This document shows positions 1 through 9,470 of a stretch of 64,000 bases of DNA, one piece after another; position 1 is the stretch's first letter; every line of letters begins with the position of its first letter. The translations under genes and the position numbers were made by a program. The DNA is taken from contig NVSG01000001.1 in the NCBI GenBank assembly GCA_002401155.1, positions 62,001-126,000 of the forward strand, read 5' to 3'. The stretch is from Hyphomicrobiales bacterium. GTDB lineage: Bacteria > Pseudomonadota > Alphaproteobacteria > Rhizobiales > Rhizobiaceae. Below the pieces are notes generated by a model. The model worked only from the letters and a program-made list of their open reading frames with translations. It was not told the DNA's origin and ran no database searches.

Positions 1-774
1 GATCAGGTCCAAAACCTGGACCCCACGGAGAGAAATCAAAGCTTGACGGATTGCAGATTTCATCTCAACTGAAAGTCCACTTCGGGCAACCCATGGCTTA
101 GTGACATTCGCAAACGATGCAATCGCGCGAATTTTAGCGCCGCGTTTTTTCAAATCTTCATAGACCCATTTACTCACCGCCCCGGCGTCATAGTTGCCAT
201 CGGACACTGCCCAGCCGACGCGGTCATGACGCCGGAGATAAGAGTATCGTGACAAATTACGAACCGTAATGCCGCGACTGGCCAAAAAGTGTTGAGGAAA
301 ATATCGGCCGGTTGTCGAATATATGCTGCCAAATGCAAAACTCTTTCCAGTCAGATCATCCAGTGAAAATATACGGGAATCATTGTGAACGATAATGACG
401 CTTTGAAATGTCTTTTTCTTCTGATCTCCCTCCGCGGCCAGAATATCCAGATCAGGATTTTCATCCTTGGCAAGCACATAAGCTGCCTGCCCATAGCGAC
501 CAAAATCAACACGCCCCTGCGCCAAATCCTGAATTGCCCTGTGATAATTGCGAGCAACTTGCAGTCGTATTTTGACAGGTCTGCCTAATTGTTCCTGCAA
601 TCGGATTTCCAATGCATCCAGTATCGGGCGCATTTTCTGTACCGTCGTTGTCGGCTTTTCAAAGGCATAAGTCCCAAAAACCAGAGTTTCATTTGCCTGG
701 GCTGCCATCATGCCGATAGCTAAAATACAGATCGCCAGAAAGCCCTTCGCTGCTGTTTGAAAAATTTGTCCCAT
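1..774 (-). CDS. PhnD-like phosphate/phosphonate-type periplasmic substrate-binding protein (partial, runs off window start)
   Basis: Open minus-strand frame from ATG at 774 with signal peptide (MGQIFQTAAKGFLAICILAIGMMAAQA) and PhnD-like motifs (LVFGTYAFEKPTTTVQKMRPILDALE..., GRYGQAAYVLAK, DLTGKSFAFGSIYSTTGRYFPQ). Not in the ORF track because no stop lies in the window. Confidence 0.8.
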   Translation of the reverse strand, partial: MGQIFQTAAKGFLAICILAIGMMAAQANETLVFGTYAFEKPTTTVQKMRPILDALEIRLQEQLGRPVKIRLQVARNYHRAIQDLAQGRVDFGRYGQAAYVLAKDENPDLDILAAEGDQKKKTFQSVIIVHNDSRIFSLDDLTGKSFAFGSIYSTTGRYFPQHFLASRGITVRNLSRYSYLRRHDRVGWAVSDGNYDAGAVSKWVYEDLKKRGAKIRAIASFANVTKPWVARSGLSVEMKSAIRQALISLRGVQVLDLI

Positions 775-815
775 CTCTTTTCTCCATCATGGTCATTTGC
801 TTATGAAGAAGACAA

Positions 816-831
816 CGCAAAGAGCGTACCA
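816..831 (-). promoter_or_regulatory. Candidate sigma54 -24/-12 promoter for the PhnD-like gene
   Basis: Minus strand reads TGGTACGCTCTTTGCG (GG-N10-GC); consensus TGGCACG-N4-TTGCW; about 42 nt upstream of the ATG. Confidence 0.6.
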
Positions 832-1094
832 GCAGGGTTTTAATTAGGAATTGGGGCCTGCCGCCATTTTGGGAAAGCTTGAATTTTCAGAATGCAAATT
901 ACCCGTATCAGATTGTCAAACTGACATGCTGACTGACAAAATTGGAAAAGTTTTCGAGTATCCGGCAGCGACCCTATACGAGGTCCAACGCACAAAAGAA
1001 CATTCAAAGTTATCCTCACAAGCCCTGTTCACCTTATGCTTCAGCTAAATTTTACACACGATCGAACCATGAAGATTATCCCAGTTCCATCAAT

Positions 1095-1110
1095 TGGCAC
1101 ACCTGTTGCA
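1095..1110 (+). promoter_or_regulatory. Candidate sigma54 -24/-12 promoter for the small secreted protein
   Basis: TGGCACACCTGTTGCA, near-perfect GG-N10-GC, 38 nt upstream of ATG 1148. Confidence 0.75.
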
Positions 1111-1147
1111 ACGTGGATGGCAATCGCAACCGAACATGGAGGTAACT

Positions 1148-1492
1148 ATGAAACAACCTATCAAAACAACAATTACAGTCAGTGCCATATCTGTGGCCAT
1201 GTCGCTTGCAGTAACCGCCAGCACGTTTGCAGCCCCAACTTGCGGCACTCACGATCTCATCACCTCCACCCTCGCAGCACAATATAACGAAATTCCACTC
1301 CATCGTGGCCTGACACCGAAGGGCACAATGGTTGAAGTGTTCTCGTCAAAAGCAGGGACATTCACTGTGGTTATCACCATACCAACCGGCAGGAGTTGTC
1401 TTGTGACAGCGGGAACCCATTGGCAGGAAATTGATGCAGCGTCCCATGGTGGCGATAAAGACACTAGCGGGGTTTTAAATCGGGAATTTTAA
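1148..1492 (+). CDS. Small secreted hypothetical protein (about 114 aa)
   Basis: RBS GGAGG at 1138-1142; signal peptide MKQPIKTTITVSAISVAMSLAVTASTFAAPTCGTHD. The ORF-track start (1094) overlaps the sigma54 promoter and is less likely. Confidence 0.7.
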   Translation: MKQPIKTTITVSAISVAMSLAVTASTFAAPTCGTHDLITSTLAAQYNEIPLHRGLTPKGTMVEVFSSKAGTFTVVITIPTGRSCLVTAGTHWQEIDAASHGGDKDTSGVLNREF

Positions 1493-1521
1493 GAATACGA
1501 ATACCAGCTCCACTCCCGGCC

Positions 1522-1575
1522 GCCAGCGGTCTCCGAACTCCCTCCCCCTTAGTGTTCGGCTCAAAGACCGCTGGC
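1522..1575. other. Long interrupted hairpin with C-rich loop (terminator or small RNA candidate)
   Basis: GCCAGCGGTCT-CCGAAC ... GTTCGG-ctcaa-AGACCGCTGGC: 17 bp of perfect pairing with a 5-nt bulge and loop TCCCTCCCCCTTAGT. Confidence 0.6.
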
Positions 1576-1656
1576 AAGCTGCGTTTATTTACGTAGAGGA
1601 ACCGTGGATAAAAAGTGAGGGTTTACCGAATCGCCGTTAAATGTGATGTAGTGACC

Positions 1657-3057
1657 ATGTCACAAAAACAAAATGTACTTTTGGTTGAAGATGATCTTCC
1701 CATTGCGCGAGTCTATCAAGAGTATTTGAAGAAAGAACCCTATGCCCTCACCCACGTAGACTGCGGCAAGGATGCTCTCGACTTCATCGATCAAAATACC
1801 CCGGATGTGGTTATTCTTGATCTCAAGCTTCCCGACATGGATGGCATCGAAATTCTCAAACATATCCAGCAGCGCGCCATTGCGACGGCAGTTATTGTGA
1901 TCACCGCCCATGGCTCAGTAAATTCTGCGGTAGAAGCCATGCGCGAGGGCGCGGCAGATTTCATGATGAAGCCATTCAATGCCGACCGGCTGATTTTCAC
2001 CTTGCGCCACGCATTGGAACGCCAGCAACTCACCCAGATTGTTCGCACATTGAGCGTGGATAATACGCGGACGCAATATTGCAAGTTCATCGGCTCTTCT
2101 GCGGCCATGCAATCGATCTACCGCACAATAGATAATGCGGCCCCCAGCTCTGCGACCGTTTTTATCACAGGTGAATCGGGAACTGGCAAAGAACTATGCG
2201 CCGAAGCCATTCACCAGCAAAGCCCGCGAAGCAGCAAGCCATTCGTAACGCTGAATTGCGGTGCCATCCCCGAAAACCTGATGGAAAGCGAAATCTTCGG
2301 CCACGTCAAAGGTGCTTTTACCGGTGCCATCGCCAATCGTGATGGCCTGGCAAAACAGGCCAATGGCGGGACTCTATTTCTCGATGAAATTTGCGAAATG
2401 AGCCTTACGCTTCAGGTAAAATTATTGAGGTTCATTCAGACCAAAACCTTCCAGAAGGTGGGCGGATCCGAGCTTGAAAAGGTCGATGTGCGCTTTGTCT
2501 GTGCCACCAATAAAAACCCGTGGGGCGAAGTCAGCGCCGGAAACTTCCGTGAAGACCTTTATTACCGTCTCCATGTGATCCCTATCCACTTACCTCCACT
2601 GCGCGACCGCGGTGACGACGTGATGAAAATCTGCGAGCAATTTCTGGAAGCATTCAGCAAAGAAGAAGGAAAGAAATTCACCACCTTCAGTGACGATGCG
2701 CGTGAGACCATCACAAATTATGAATGGCCGGGAAATGTCAGGCAACTTCAAAATGCCATAAGAAACGCAGTCGTTCTTCACGATGGCGAAGAACTCACAG
2801 CAGCGATGTTGCCACCGCTTGCTGGCGGGGTAGACATCGCAGCCGCAGCAGTTTCAACCTCACCCGTATCACCAGCAGCGGCAGCAACCTCCAACATCGT
2901 GTTGAGGCCCATGTGGCAAGTCGAACGTGAAATGATTGAAGCGGCAATGGCCGAGTGCGGCGACAATGTACACAGAGCCGCCGCTTTACTGGAAATCAGC
3001 CCTTCGACAATCTACCGCCGTATTCGCGACGAGGAAAACGGCGAAGACCAATTGTAG
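1657..3057 (+). CDS. LuxO-like sigma54-dependent response regulator (REC-AAA+-Fis HTH)
   Basis: REC (VLLVEDD, VILDLKLPDMDG), Walker A GESGTGKE, GAFTGA sigma54-contact loop, LuxO-like VDVRFVCATNKNPWGEV, C-terminal HTH (RAAALLEISPSTIYRRI). Start at MSQKQN is preferred over 1615. Confidence 0.93.
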   Translation: MSQKQNVLLVEDDLPIARVYQEYLKKEPYALTHVDCGKDALDFIDQNTPDVVILDLKLPDMDGIEILKHIQQRAIATAVIVITAHGSVNSAVEAMREGAADFMMKPFNADRLIFTLRHALERQQLTQIVRTLSVDNTRTQYCKFIGSSAAMQSIYRTIDNAAPSSATVFITGESGTGKELCAEAIHQQSPRSSKPFVTLNCGAIPENLMESEIFGHVKGAFTGAIANRDGLAKQANGGTLFLDEICEMSLTLQVKLLRFIQTKTFQKVGGSELEKVDVRFVCATNKNPWGEVSAGNFREDLYYRLHVIPIHLPPLRDRGDDVMKICEQFLEAFSKEEGKKFTTFSDDARETITNYEWPGNVRQLQNAIRNAVVLHDGEELTAAMLPPLAGGVDIAAAAVSTSPVSPAAAATSNIVLRPMWQVEREMIEAAMAECGDNVHRAAALLEISPSTIYRRIRDEENGEDQL

Positions 3058-3167
3058 AAAATTGCTTGATCTCCGTGAACGAAATCACCCCGCCCCATAA
3101 GAATAGAGGGCGGCGATAATAGAGTTTCTGCCGATAGGTTCGATCAAAGTTACAAATGGCCATGAGA

Positions 3168-4646
3168 CTATTCCGCCGCCAATGGCGATGACGGGTTCTC
3201 GACGCGTCCATAAATATCTTCGAGCCGAACGATATCATCTTCACCGAGATAAGACCCAATTTGCACTTCGATCAGATGCACAGGCACCGTGCCGGGATTA
3301 TATATACGGTGCACAGCGCCTAGAGGGATATAGATCGATTGATCAGGCTTGAGCGTGAGCACATCATCGTCCAGCGTCACCTCGGCGACCCCGCGCACAA
3401 TCGTCCAGTGCTCGCTACGGTGATGGTGATATTGCAACGATAGTTTCTCACCGGGCGCCACCACAATATGTTTCACCTGATGTTGCAGGCCCCAATGCAC
3501 ACCTTCATAGCTACCCCATGGGCGATGAACCTTGCGATGTAATTTCGCAACTTCGCGGTCCTCATGCTTGAGCTGTTCCACGATTTTTGTCACATCCTGC
3601 GAACACTCTTTGCGCATCACCAGAAGCGCATCAGCGGTATCAACGATAACAAGATTGTCCAACCCAACCGTCGCGATCAACCTATCTGAGCCATGCACAT
3701 GCAGGCCCGAACAGTTCACCATTATGGAATCACCAACCGCTGAGTTACCCGCATCATCTGTATCCATGCATTCAGCAAGAGATTGCCACGAACCAATATC
3801 GCTCCAGCCAATATCAATAGTAACAACCACTGCATCTTTGGTTTTTTCCAACACGGCATGATCGATTGAGATATTTGGCACACGCGAAAAGGCTTCGGCT
3901 GCGGGCTTAATCATCCCATTTTTGTTGGAACCCGTTTCAAAAGCCTCAATGCAATGCTCCAAGATGTCCGGCGCATATTTTTGCAATTCATCTAAGATTT
4001 TCTTGGCTTCAAACATGAAGATGCCGCTATTCCAAAAATGCCCTCCCGCTTCAAGCATCTCACCAGCCTTATTCAGATCCGGTTTCTCGATGAACGCATC
4101 AACCTCGAAACACGTATAACCATAAGAAAGCTTCTTTCCCTGTCGAATATATCCATATCCAACCTCCGGACGATTGGCCGGCGTACCAAATGTTACCAGC
4201 GAACCATGCGCTGCCGCTCGCGCACCCATTTGGGCCGCAATATGAAGCGCCTTGGAATTTCGGATAAGATGATCGGACGGTAAAACCAACAACAAGCCTT
4301 CTGGATCATCGACGCCAATCGCCAAAGCGGCCAACGCAATGGCCGCAGCGGTATTGCGCCTTTGCGGCTCAAGAATTGCCAGCCCCGGTTTTATACCAAT
4401 ATCTGCAAGCTGCGCACTTCCCATGAACCAGAATTTTTCATCGGTAACAATCACAGGTGCCTGGAAAACATCGTTATCAGAAACCCGCTTTACCGTCTCC
4501 TGCAACATGGAATGCTCAGAAAGCAATGATTGAAACTGCTTGGGCCTACCTTCCCTTGATAAAGGCCAAAGCCTTGATCCTGATCCACCACACAAGATGA
4601 CAGGATAGATATTTCGGTTGGATACTGTTGATGGGGGCATTTTCAT
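3168..4646 (-). CDS. manC: Mannose-1-phosphate guanylyltransferase / mannose-6-phosphate isomerase
   Basis: YPVILCGGSGSRLWPLSREGRPKQF nucleotidyltransferase motif; C-terminal PMI cupin (VHRPWGSYEGVHWG, LSLQYHHHRSEHWTIV). Confidence 0.95.
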   Translation of the reverse strand: MKMPPSTVSNRNIYPVILCGGSGSRLWPLSREGRPKQFQSLLSEHSMLQETVKRVSDNDVFQAPVIVTDEKFWFMGSAQLADIGIKPGLAILEPQRRNTAAAIALAALAIGVDDPEGLLLVLPSDHLIRNSKALHIAAQMGARAAAHGSLVTFGTPANRPEVGYGYIRQGKKLSYGYTCFEVDAFIEKPDLNKAGEMLEAGGHFWNSGIFMFEAKKILDELQKYAPDILEHCIEAFETGSNKNGMIKPAAEAFSRVPNISIDHAVLEKTKDAVVVTIDIGWSDIGSWQSLAECMDTDDAGNSAVGDSIMVNCSGLHVHGSDRLIATVGLDNLVIVDTADALLVMRKECSQDVTKIVEQLKHEDREVAKLHRKVHRPWGSYEGVHWGLQHQVKHIVVAPGEKLSLQYHHHRSEHWTIVRGVAEVTLDDDVLTLKPDQSIYIPLGAVHRIYNPGTVPVHLIEVQIGSYLGEDDIVRLEDIYGRVENPSSPLAAE

Positions 4647-4696
4647 TTTCCTTCATATAACAGCACGGCTCATATGCCTGCTTCCTGCAAATGAAG

Positions 4697-4714
4697 GTTC
4701 AAAAAACGTGCCAA
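4697..4714 (-). promoter_or_regulatory. Candidate sigma54 promoter for manC
   Basis: Minus strand TTGGCACGTTTTTTGAAC; TGGCACG-N4-TTG matches consensus, with the -12 GC changed to GA; about 50 nt upstream of ATG. Confidence 0.5.
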
Positions 4715-4941
4715 CCATGGTTAGCAAATGGTTGACGGACGATTTTCGTGCGTGAGCATTGATAGTCAATGGTTTCAGGCAATTCTCACAATACGCCCAA
4801 GAAGCTGAATGAAGGCGTTTCCACTATAAAATTGTCAATTTGCCACGCAGATCGACATAAATCAGCCTTTCCCTCCCCCAACATAGAAATCACAGGACCC
4901 AAAGCTCCGTCTCACCAACAGTTTCAGGAGAAAAAGGCTTC

Positions 4942-4957
4942 TGGCACAATATCTGCA
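4942..4957 (+). promoter_or_regulatory. Candidate sigma54 promoter for the algD-like gene
   Basis: TGGCACAATATCTGCA, GG-N10-GC, 40 nt upstream of ATG 4998. Confidence 0.7.
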
Positions 4958-4997
4958 ATCTCCTAAGGCACAAACCAAAAAACCGTGGAGATGAATT

Positions 4998-6776
4998 ATG
5001 ACTACCATTATCAACTTGCCATATAGCCCAGATGAAAAAACAAATTTTGGGAAGAAGAAAACCCATGCTCGCATCTCCATATTTGGTCTTGGTTATGTCG
5101 GGCTGGTTTCTACAGCATGTTTTGCCGATTGCAATTATCATGTGATCGGTGTCGATCCAGACGTCAAAAAACGTTACATAATCCGCGAAGGAAAATCACC
5201 AATCGTAGAACCGGGACTGGAAAAGTTACTGGCACGCGGCACATCCAATGGCCACATAAGAGTGATTTCAGACGGTGAAAATGCAGTCCTTAATACAGAC
5301 ATTTCATTCGTATGCGTTGGCACACCAAGCAAGGCCGATGGCAGCTGTGATTTGAAATATTTGCGCACGGTTTCCCGCCAGATCGGCAAGGCGTTGGCTA
5401 AAAAAGATAAATACCATGTGGTGGTATTTAGAAGCACAATCCCTCCGGGCACCACCCGCAATGTATTGCTGCCAATTCTTGAAAAAGCCTCGGGCAAAAA
5501 AGCAGGTGACGATTTCGGCGTAAGTTTTCATCCAGAGTTCCTGCGTGAAAGCACGGCTATATCTGATTTTTTTGATCCGCCAAAAACCGTAGTTGGAGGC
5601 ATTGACGAACGCTCGCGCCAGCTTGTCGCCGCCTTCTATCATGGCATCGATAAAAACGTCATTGAGACAAGTCTCGAAGTTGCAGAAACCGTAAAGTACG
5701 TGGACAATACCTGGCACGCTTTGAAGGTTTCGTTCAGCAACGAAATTGGCAACATCTGTCAGGCACTAAAAGTCGACAGCCACAAAGTGATGGACATCTT
5801 TGTTCAGGATACAAAGCTGAACATCTCGGCCACTTACATGAAACCGGGTTTTGCATTTGGCGGTTCGTGCCTGCCGAAAGATGTGCGTGAAATCAACCAT
5901 CTTGCAAAGAGTTTGAATGTACCAACCCCGGTGTTGGGAAGCATCATTGAATCAAACTCAAATCAGATTACTCATGCCGCTGACATGATCAAAATCTCGA
6001 AACCTGACGTGGTAACGTTTCTCGGCATTACCTTTAAGGCGAATACCGATGATCTTCGCGAGAGCCCTGTCCTGCCGCTGATTTCACAACTGGTAGCTGA
6101 AGGCATCAAGATTAAGTTCTTTGATCCCAATCTCAATTTGGATAGTTCTGTTCGCCACCATCTCCAGCACTCAAAACATGAGAAAGACAGCATCGATCAA
6201 CTGATGGAATTTCTGCCTGCGATGGCCAGTGTATCGATTGAGGCTGCTTGCGAAAACAGTGATGTAATCGTGGTTTGCCACAATGACATGGCTTACCGCT
6301 CAGCAGTCATAGACCGGGAATCTCATCAAAAAGTTGTTGATCTGGTCCGCATCTTTGGTGGTCAGGACAATTGGCAAGAACTTGCTGCGGTCGGCATGGA
6401 CGATTATGTCCAAAAACCTGCAAGCCTTGAAACTCTGCAACTGAAAATCAACCAATGGACCCGTCCCACCGAAAAAGCCCTGAATATTCTTCTGGCGGAG
6501 GACGAAGTTGCCAACGCTGCTGTAATCAAAGCCAAACTAGCAAAACTGGGCCACAATGTGCGCATCGCAACGACTGGGTTTGAGGCATTGCGCGCCGCTC
6601 GTTACGAGCCTTTCGATTTGATTTTCATGGATATCAAAATGCCGGAGATGTGCGGCAAGGAAGCAACTTCGCGCATCAGAGCACTGGATTCGTCCCATGC
6701 CAGTGTACCAATTGTTGCCCTCACGGCACTCGCAGCACCTGAAGAAAGCGTCACCTATACCGGCATTTGCTGGTAG
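4998..6776 (+). CDS. algD: GDP-mannose/UDP-glucose 6-dehydrogenase (AlgD-like) with C-terminal receiver-domain pieces
   Basis: NAD-binding ISIFGLGYVGLVSTACFA, catalytic FGGSCLPKD, FKANTDDLRESP; after about residue 454 the ORF reads GMDDYVQKP (REC beta5) then NILLAEDEVAN...FMDIKMPEM...IVALTAL (REC beta1-beta4). Confidence 0.9.
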   Translation: MTTIINLPYSPDEKTNFGKKKTHARISIFGLGYVGLVSTACFADCNYHVIGVDPDVKKRYIIREGKSPIVEPGLEKLLARGTSNGHIRVISDGENAVLNTDISFVCVGTPSKADGSCDLKYLRTVSRQIGKALAKKDKYHVVVFRSTIPPGTTRNVLLPILEKASGKKAGDDFGVSFHPEFLRESTAISDFFDPPKTVVGGIDERSRQLVAAFYHGIDKNVIETSLEVAETVKYVDNTWHALKVSFSNEIGNICQALKVDSHKVMDIFVQDTKLNISATYMKPGFAFGGSCLPKDVREINHLAKSLNVPTPVLGSIIESNSNQITHAADMIKISKPDVVTFLGITFKANTDDLRESPVLPLISQLVAEGIKIKFFDPNLNLDSSVRHHLQHSKHEKDSIDQLMEFLPAMASVSIEAACENSDVIVVCHNDMAYRSAVIDRESHQKVVDLVRIFGGQDNWQELAAVGMDDYVQKPASLETLQLKINQWTRPTEKALNILLAEDEVANAAVIKAKLAKLGHNVRIATTGFEALRAARYEPFDLIFMDIKMPEMCGKEATSRIRALDSSHASVPIVALTALAAPEESVTYTGICW

Positions 6777-6824
6777 AAGCTGCGCCCCAAAATTAAATTA
6801 TCCAAATCACGAAAGAAGAGTGCC

Positions 6825-8258
6825 ATGCGATATTTCAACAAACCTCTACGCGCAGATAAATGCTGTAAACTGAGTTGCTTTACCGCCTATGATGTACGTG
6901 GAAAACTCGGCCCGGAACTCAATGAAGATATTGCCTATCGGATCGGGCGGGCATTTGCCCAGCATCTAAAAGCACGGTGCGTGGTTATCGGCGGCGATAA
7001 CCGCCTGACCAGTGAGAAGTTAAAAAAAGCAGTATCACACGGAATAATGGACGCTGGCGCAAATGTAATTGACTTGGGCATGACAGGGACAGAAGAGGTC
7101 TATTTCGCCTCATTCCATCTGGATGTAGATGGTGGCATAGAAATCACAGCAAGCCACAACCCCAAAAATTACAATGGCATGAAATTCGTTGGTCGTGGCG
7201 CAAAACCAATCAGTAGCGACAATGAACTGGCTTCAATTAAAGCATTGGCAGAAAGTCAAAATTTCACGTCGGCTCGCAAACGCGGCACCCTTACCCATAG
7301 GTCATTACTCAATGCTTATCGAGACCATTTGCTTGGCTTTATAACACCTAAGAAATTGTCTCCTCTTAGGCTGGTGGTCAACGCAGGTAACGGTGCAGCC
7401 GGCCATGTCATCGATACTATCGAAACACAGTTTTTGAGTAATGATATTCCCATCGAATTCATCAAAATTCACCACCGACCAGATGGCAAGTTTCCTCATG
7501 GTATTCCAAACCCACTATTGCCGGAAAACCGCGAAGTAACCTCCCAAGCCGTGAGAGAACATCACGCAGATATGGGTATTGCCTGGGACGGCGATTTTGA
7601 TCGTTGCTTCTTCTTTGATGGGCATGGTGATTTCATTGAGGGCTATTACATTGTTGGCCTATTGGCTGATGCGTTCTTACATCAACACCCCGGCGAAACC
7701 ATCATTCATGATCCGCGCCTGACATGGAATACCATCGACATCGTAAAAACAGCTGGCGGCGTACCTGTTTCATCCAAAACCGGCCACTCATTTATCAAGC
7801 AATGCATGCGCAAAGAAAACGCCATCTACGGCGGGGAAATGAGCGCCCACCACTATTTTCGCGATTTCGCCTATTGTGATAGCGGTATGATCCCATGGCT
7901 ATTGTTGATTGAACTGATCAGCAATACGGGAAACTCATTAGCAGAATTAGTCGAAGAGCGCATCGCTGCTTTCCCCTGTAGCGGCGAACTCAACTACAAG
8001 GTTGCTAACGTCAAAAAAGCAATCAAACGGGTACGCAACTATTACGCTACGGAGGAGCAATCCTGGTACACAGACGGTCAGGAAGTGCCCGATTTGGATG
8101 ACATCGATGGGCTGAGCATAACGTTCAGCGACTGGCGCTTAAACTTGCGCGCATCGAATACCGAGCCACTCTTGCGTTTGAATGTTGAGGCAAAAAACGA
8201 CCGCCAATTGGTTCGCAAACACGTGGCAGAAATTGAACATATAATCAGAGAACACTAA
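6825..8258 (+). CDS. manB: Phosphomannomutase / phosphoglucomutase
   Basis: [27 protein letters not shown]; catalytic serine loop [37 protein letters not shown]. Confidence 0.95.
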   Translation: MRYFNKPLRADKCCKLSCFTAYDVRGKLGPELNEDIAYRIGRAFAQHLKARCVVIGGDNRLTSEKLKKAVSHGIMDAGANVIDLGMTGTEEVYFASFHLDVDGGIEITASHNPKNYNGMKFVGRGAKPISSDNELASIKALAESQNFTSARKRGTLTHRSLLNAYRDHLLGFITPKKLSPLRLVVNAGNGAAGHVIDTIETQFLSNDIPIEFIKIHHRPDGKFPHGIPNPLLPENREVTSQAVREHHADMGIAWDGDFDRCFFFDGHGDFIEGYYIVGLLADAFLHQHPGETIIHDPRLTWNTIDIVKTAGGVPVSSKTGHSFIKQCMRKENAIYGGEMSAHHYFRDFAYCDSGMIPWLLLIELISNTGNSLAELVEERIAAFPCSGELNYKVANVKKAIKRVRNYYATEEQSWYTDGQEVPDLDDIDGLSITFSDWRLNLRASNTEPLLRLNVEAKNDRQLVRKHVAEIEHIIREH

Positions 8259-8687
8259 ACCGATAGAAAATTACGGTTCAAAAATCGGAGGTAATTCCTG
8301 TTATTTCGCTCGCCAGCGACATCATTAGTCTGCAAACAATCAAACCAAAATCCTTGAATATTATGGATGAAATTTGATCTTCTAGTGCATATACAACATA
8401 CACAACACGTCACAACCATTTGATTTATATAATTTTTTACACCCAATCTATCATTGCGCAATTGAGAATATTCAATATGTATTTTTCAAAAAATTTATGA
8501 CACATTACAGATAGTTAGCTTTAAAGTATTTTCGAACTAAATTGGATCAAATTGCACGGTTTTTACACCACTCGAAAGGACTACACGGCGGATGGCTACC
8601 ATATATAAAACAAAGGCTGGAAATTGGAGGGTACAAATGCGCCGAAAAGGCAAATATGCCTCCCAAAAATTTCTCCCTCAGATTTTA

Positions 8688-9299
8688 CTATGACTCTAGA
8701 ATCCCATCTTTCAATTTTCTAATTCCCTCGATTGCAAGGGTCGCCGCAAGATTTGCGTATTCAAAACGGCTCATGCCACGGTCGGAATTGAACCACATAA
8801 AGGCCCAATTCAACATCCCTAGCAATGACATTGTAATGGGGATCAGAAGCGTTCTTGATTGTTTGAGTTTTGGTTCAAATTCAATGATGACATTCGTAAA
8901 CACATCAACAATTCTTCGTTCGCATTGACGAATTTCTGCAGCCTGATCCTTAGGCAAATTATTGAGTGAATTCATCTGCACACGGTGTAAGTCGTCCGCA
9001 TCCTTATATTGCTCAAGCAGAGCAACGCAAAGACTGCGCAATGTTTGCTCCGATGTACCAGAACGATCAACGCCCGCCAGAGCTTCCTCAATCCCGGTCA
9101 AATGGGTGCTGATAATGTCAAATATCAGGTCATTCTTACCATCATAATAATGATATAACAGTGCTTTTGACACACCACACTCGCGCGCAATATGGTCCAT
9201 GGATGCGCGGTTACCGCCCGCATTGGCAAGCACTAAAGCCGCCTTCATTCTGATGGCATCCCGCTTGTCGTTATAGTCGTCTGCACGAACGCGTGCCAT
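8688..9299 (-). CDS. TetR/AcrR family regulator (probable paa/liv regulator)
   Basis: N-terminal TetR HTH (ARECGVSKALLYHYYDGKNDLI); adjacent to the liv-paa cluster. Confidence 0.88.
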   Translation of the reverse strand: MARVRADDYNDKRDAIRMKAALVLANAGGNRASMDHIARECGVSKALLYHYYDGKNDLIFDIISTHLTGIEEALAGVDRSGTSEQTLRSLCVALLEQYKDADDLHRVQMNSLNNLPKDQAAEIRQCERRIVDVFTNVIIEFEPKLKQSRTLLIPITMSLLGMLNWAFMWFNSDRGMSRFEYANLAATLAIEGIRKLKDGILES

Positions 9300-9470
9300 T
9301 AGCTTTCCATTCGGGGTTTAAAATCAGGAAGTGACAAATGCTTACTCAATTCAGCTAAATTGCGGACTGACAATGCCGGAAACCCATGGCCTGAATTATC
9401 CTTCGAGCTGGCTTGCAGACCTATAGCTACTAATCCGAAACCGGTCAATATTTCACGATATCTTGTCCTC

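Noticed and set aside
5304-5717. 137-aa minus-strand ORF inside the algD-like gene
   Set aside because: Antisense to a strongly supported dehydrogenase; no domain evidence.
8542-8928. 128-aa plus-strand ORF upstream of and overlapping the TetR gene
   Set aside because: Mostly antisense to the TetR coding sequence and shows no recognisable domain or RBS.
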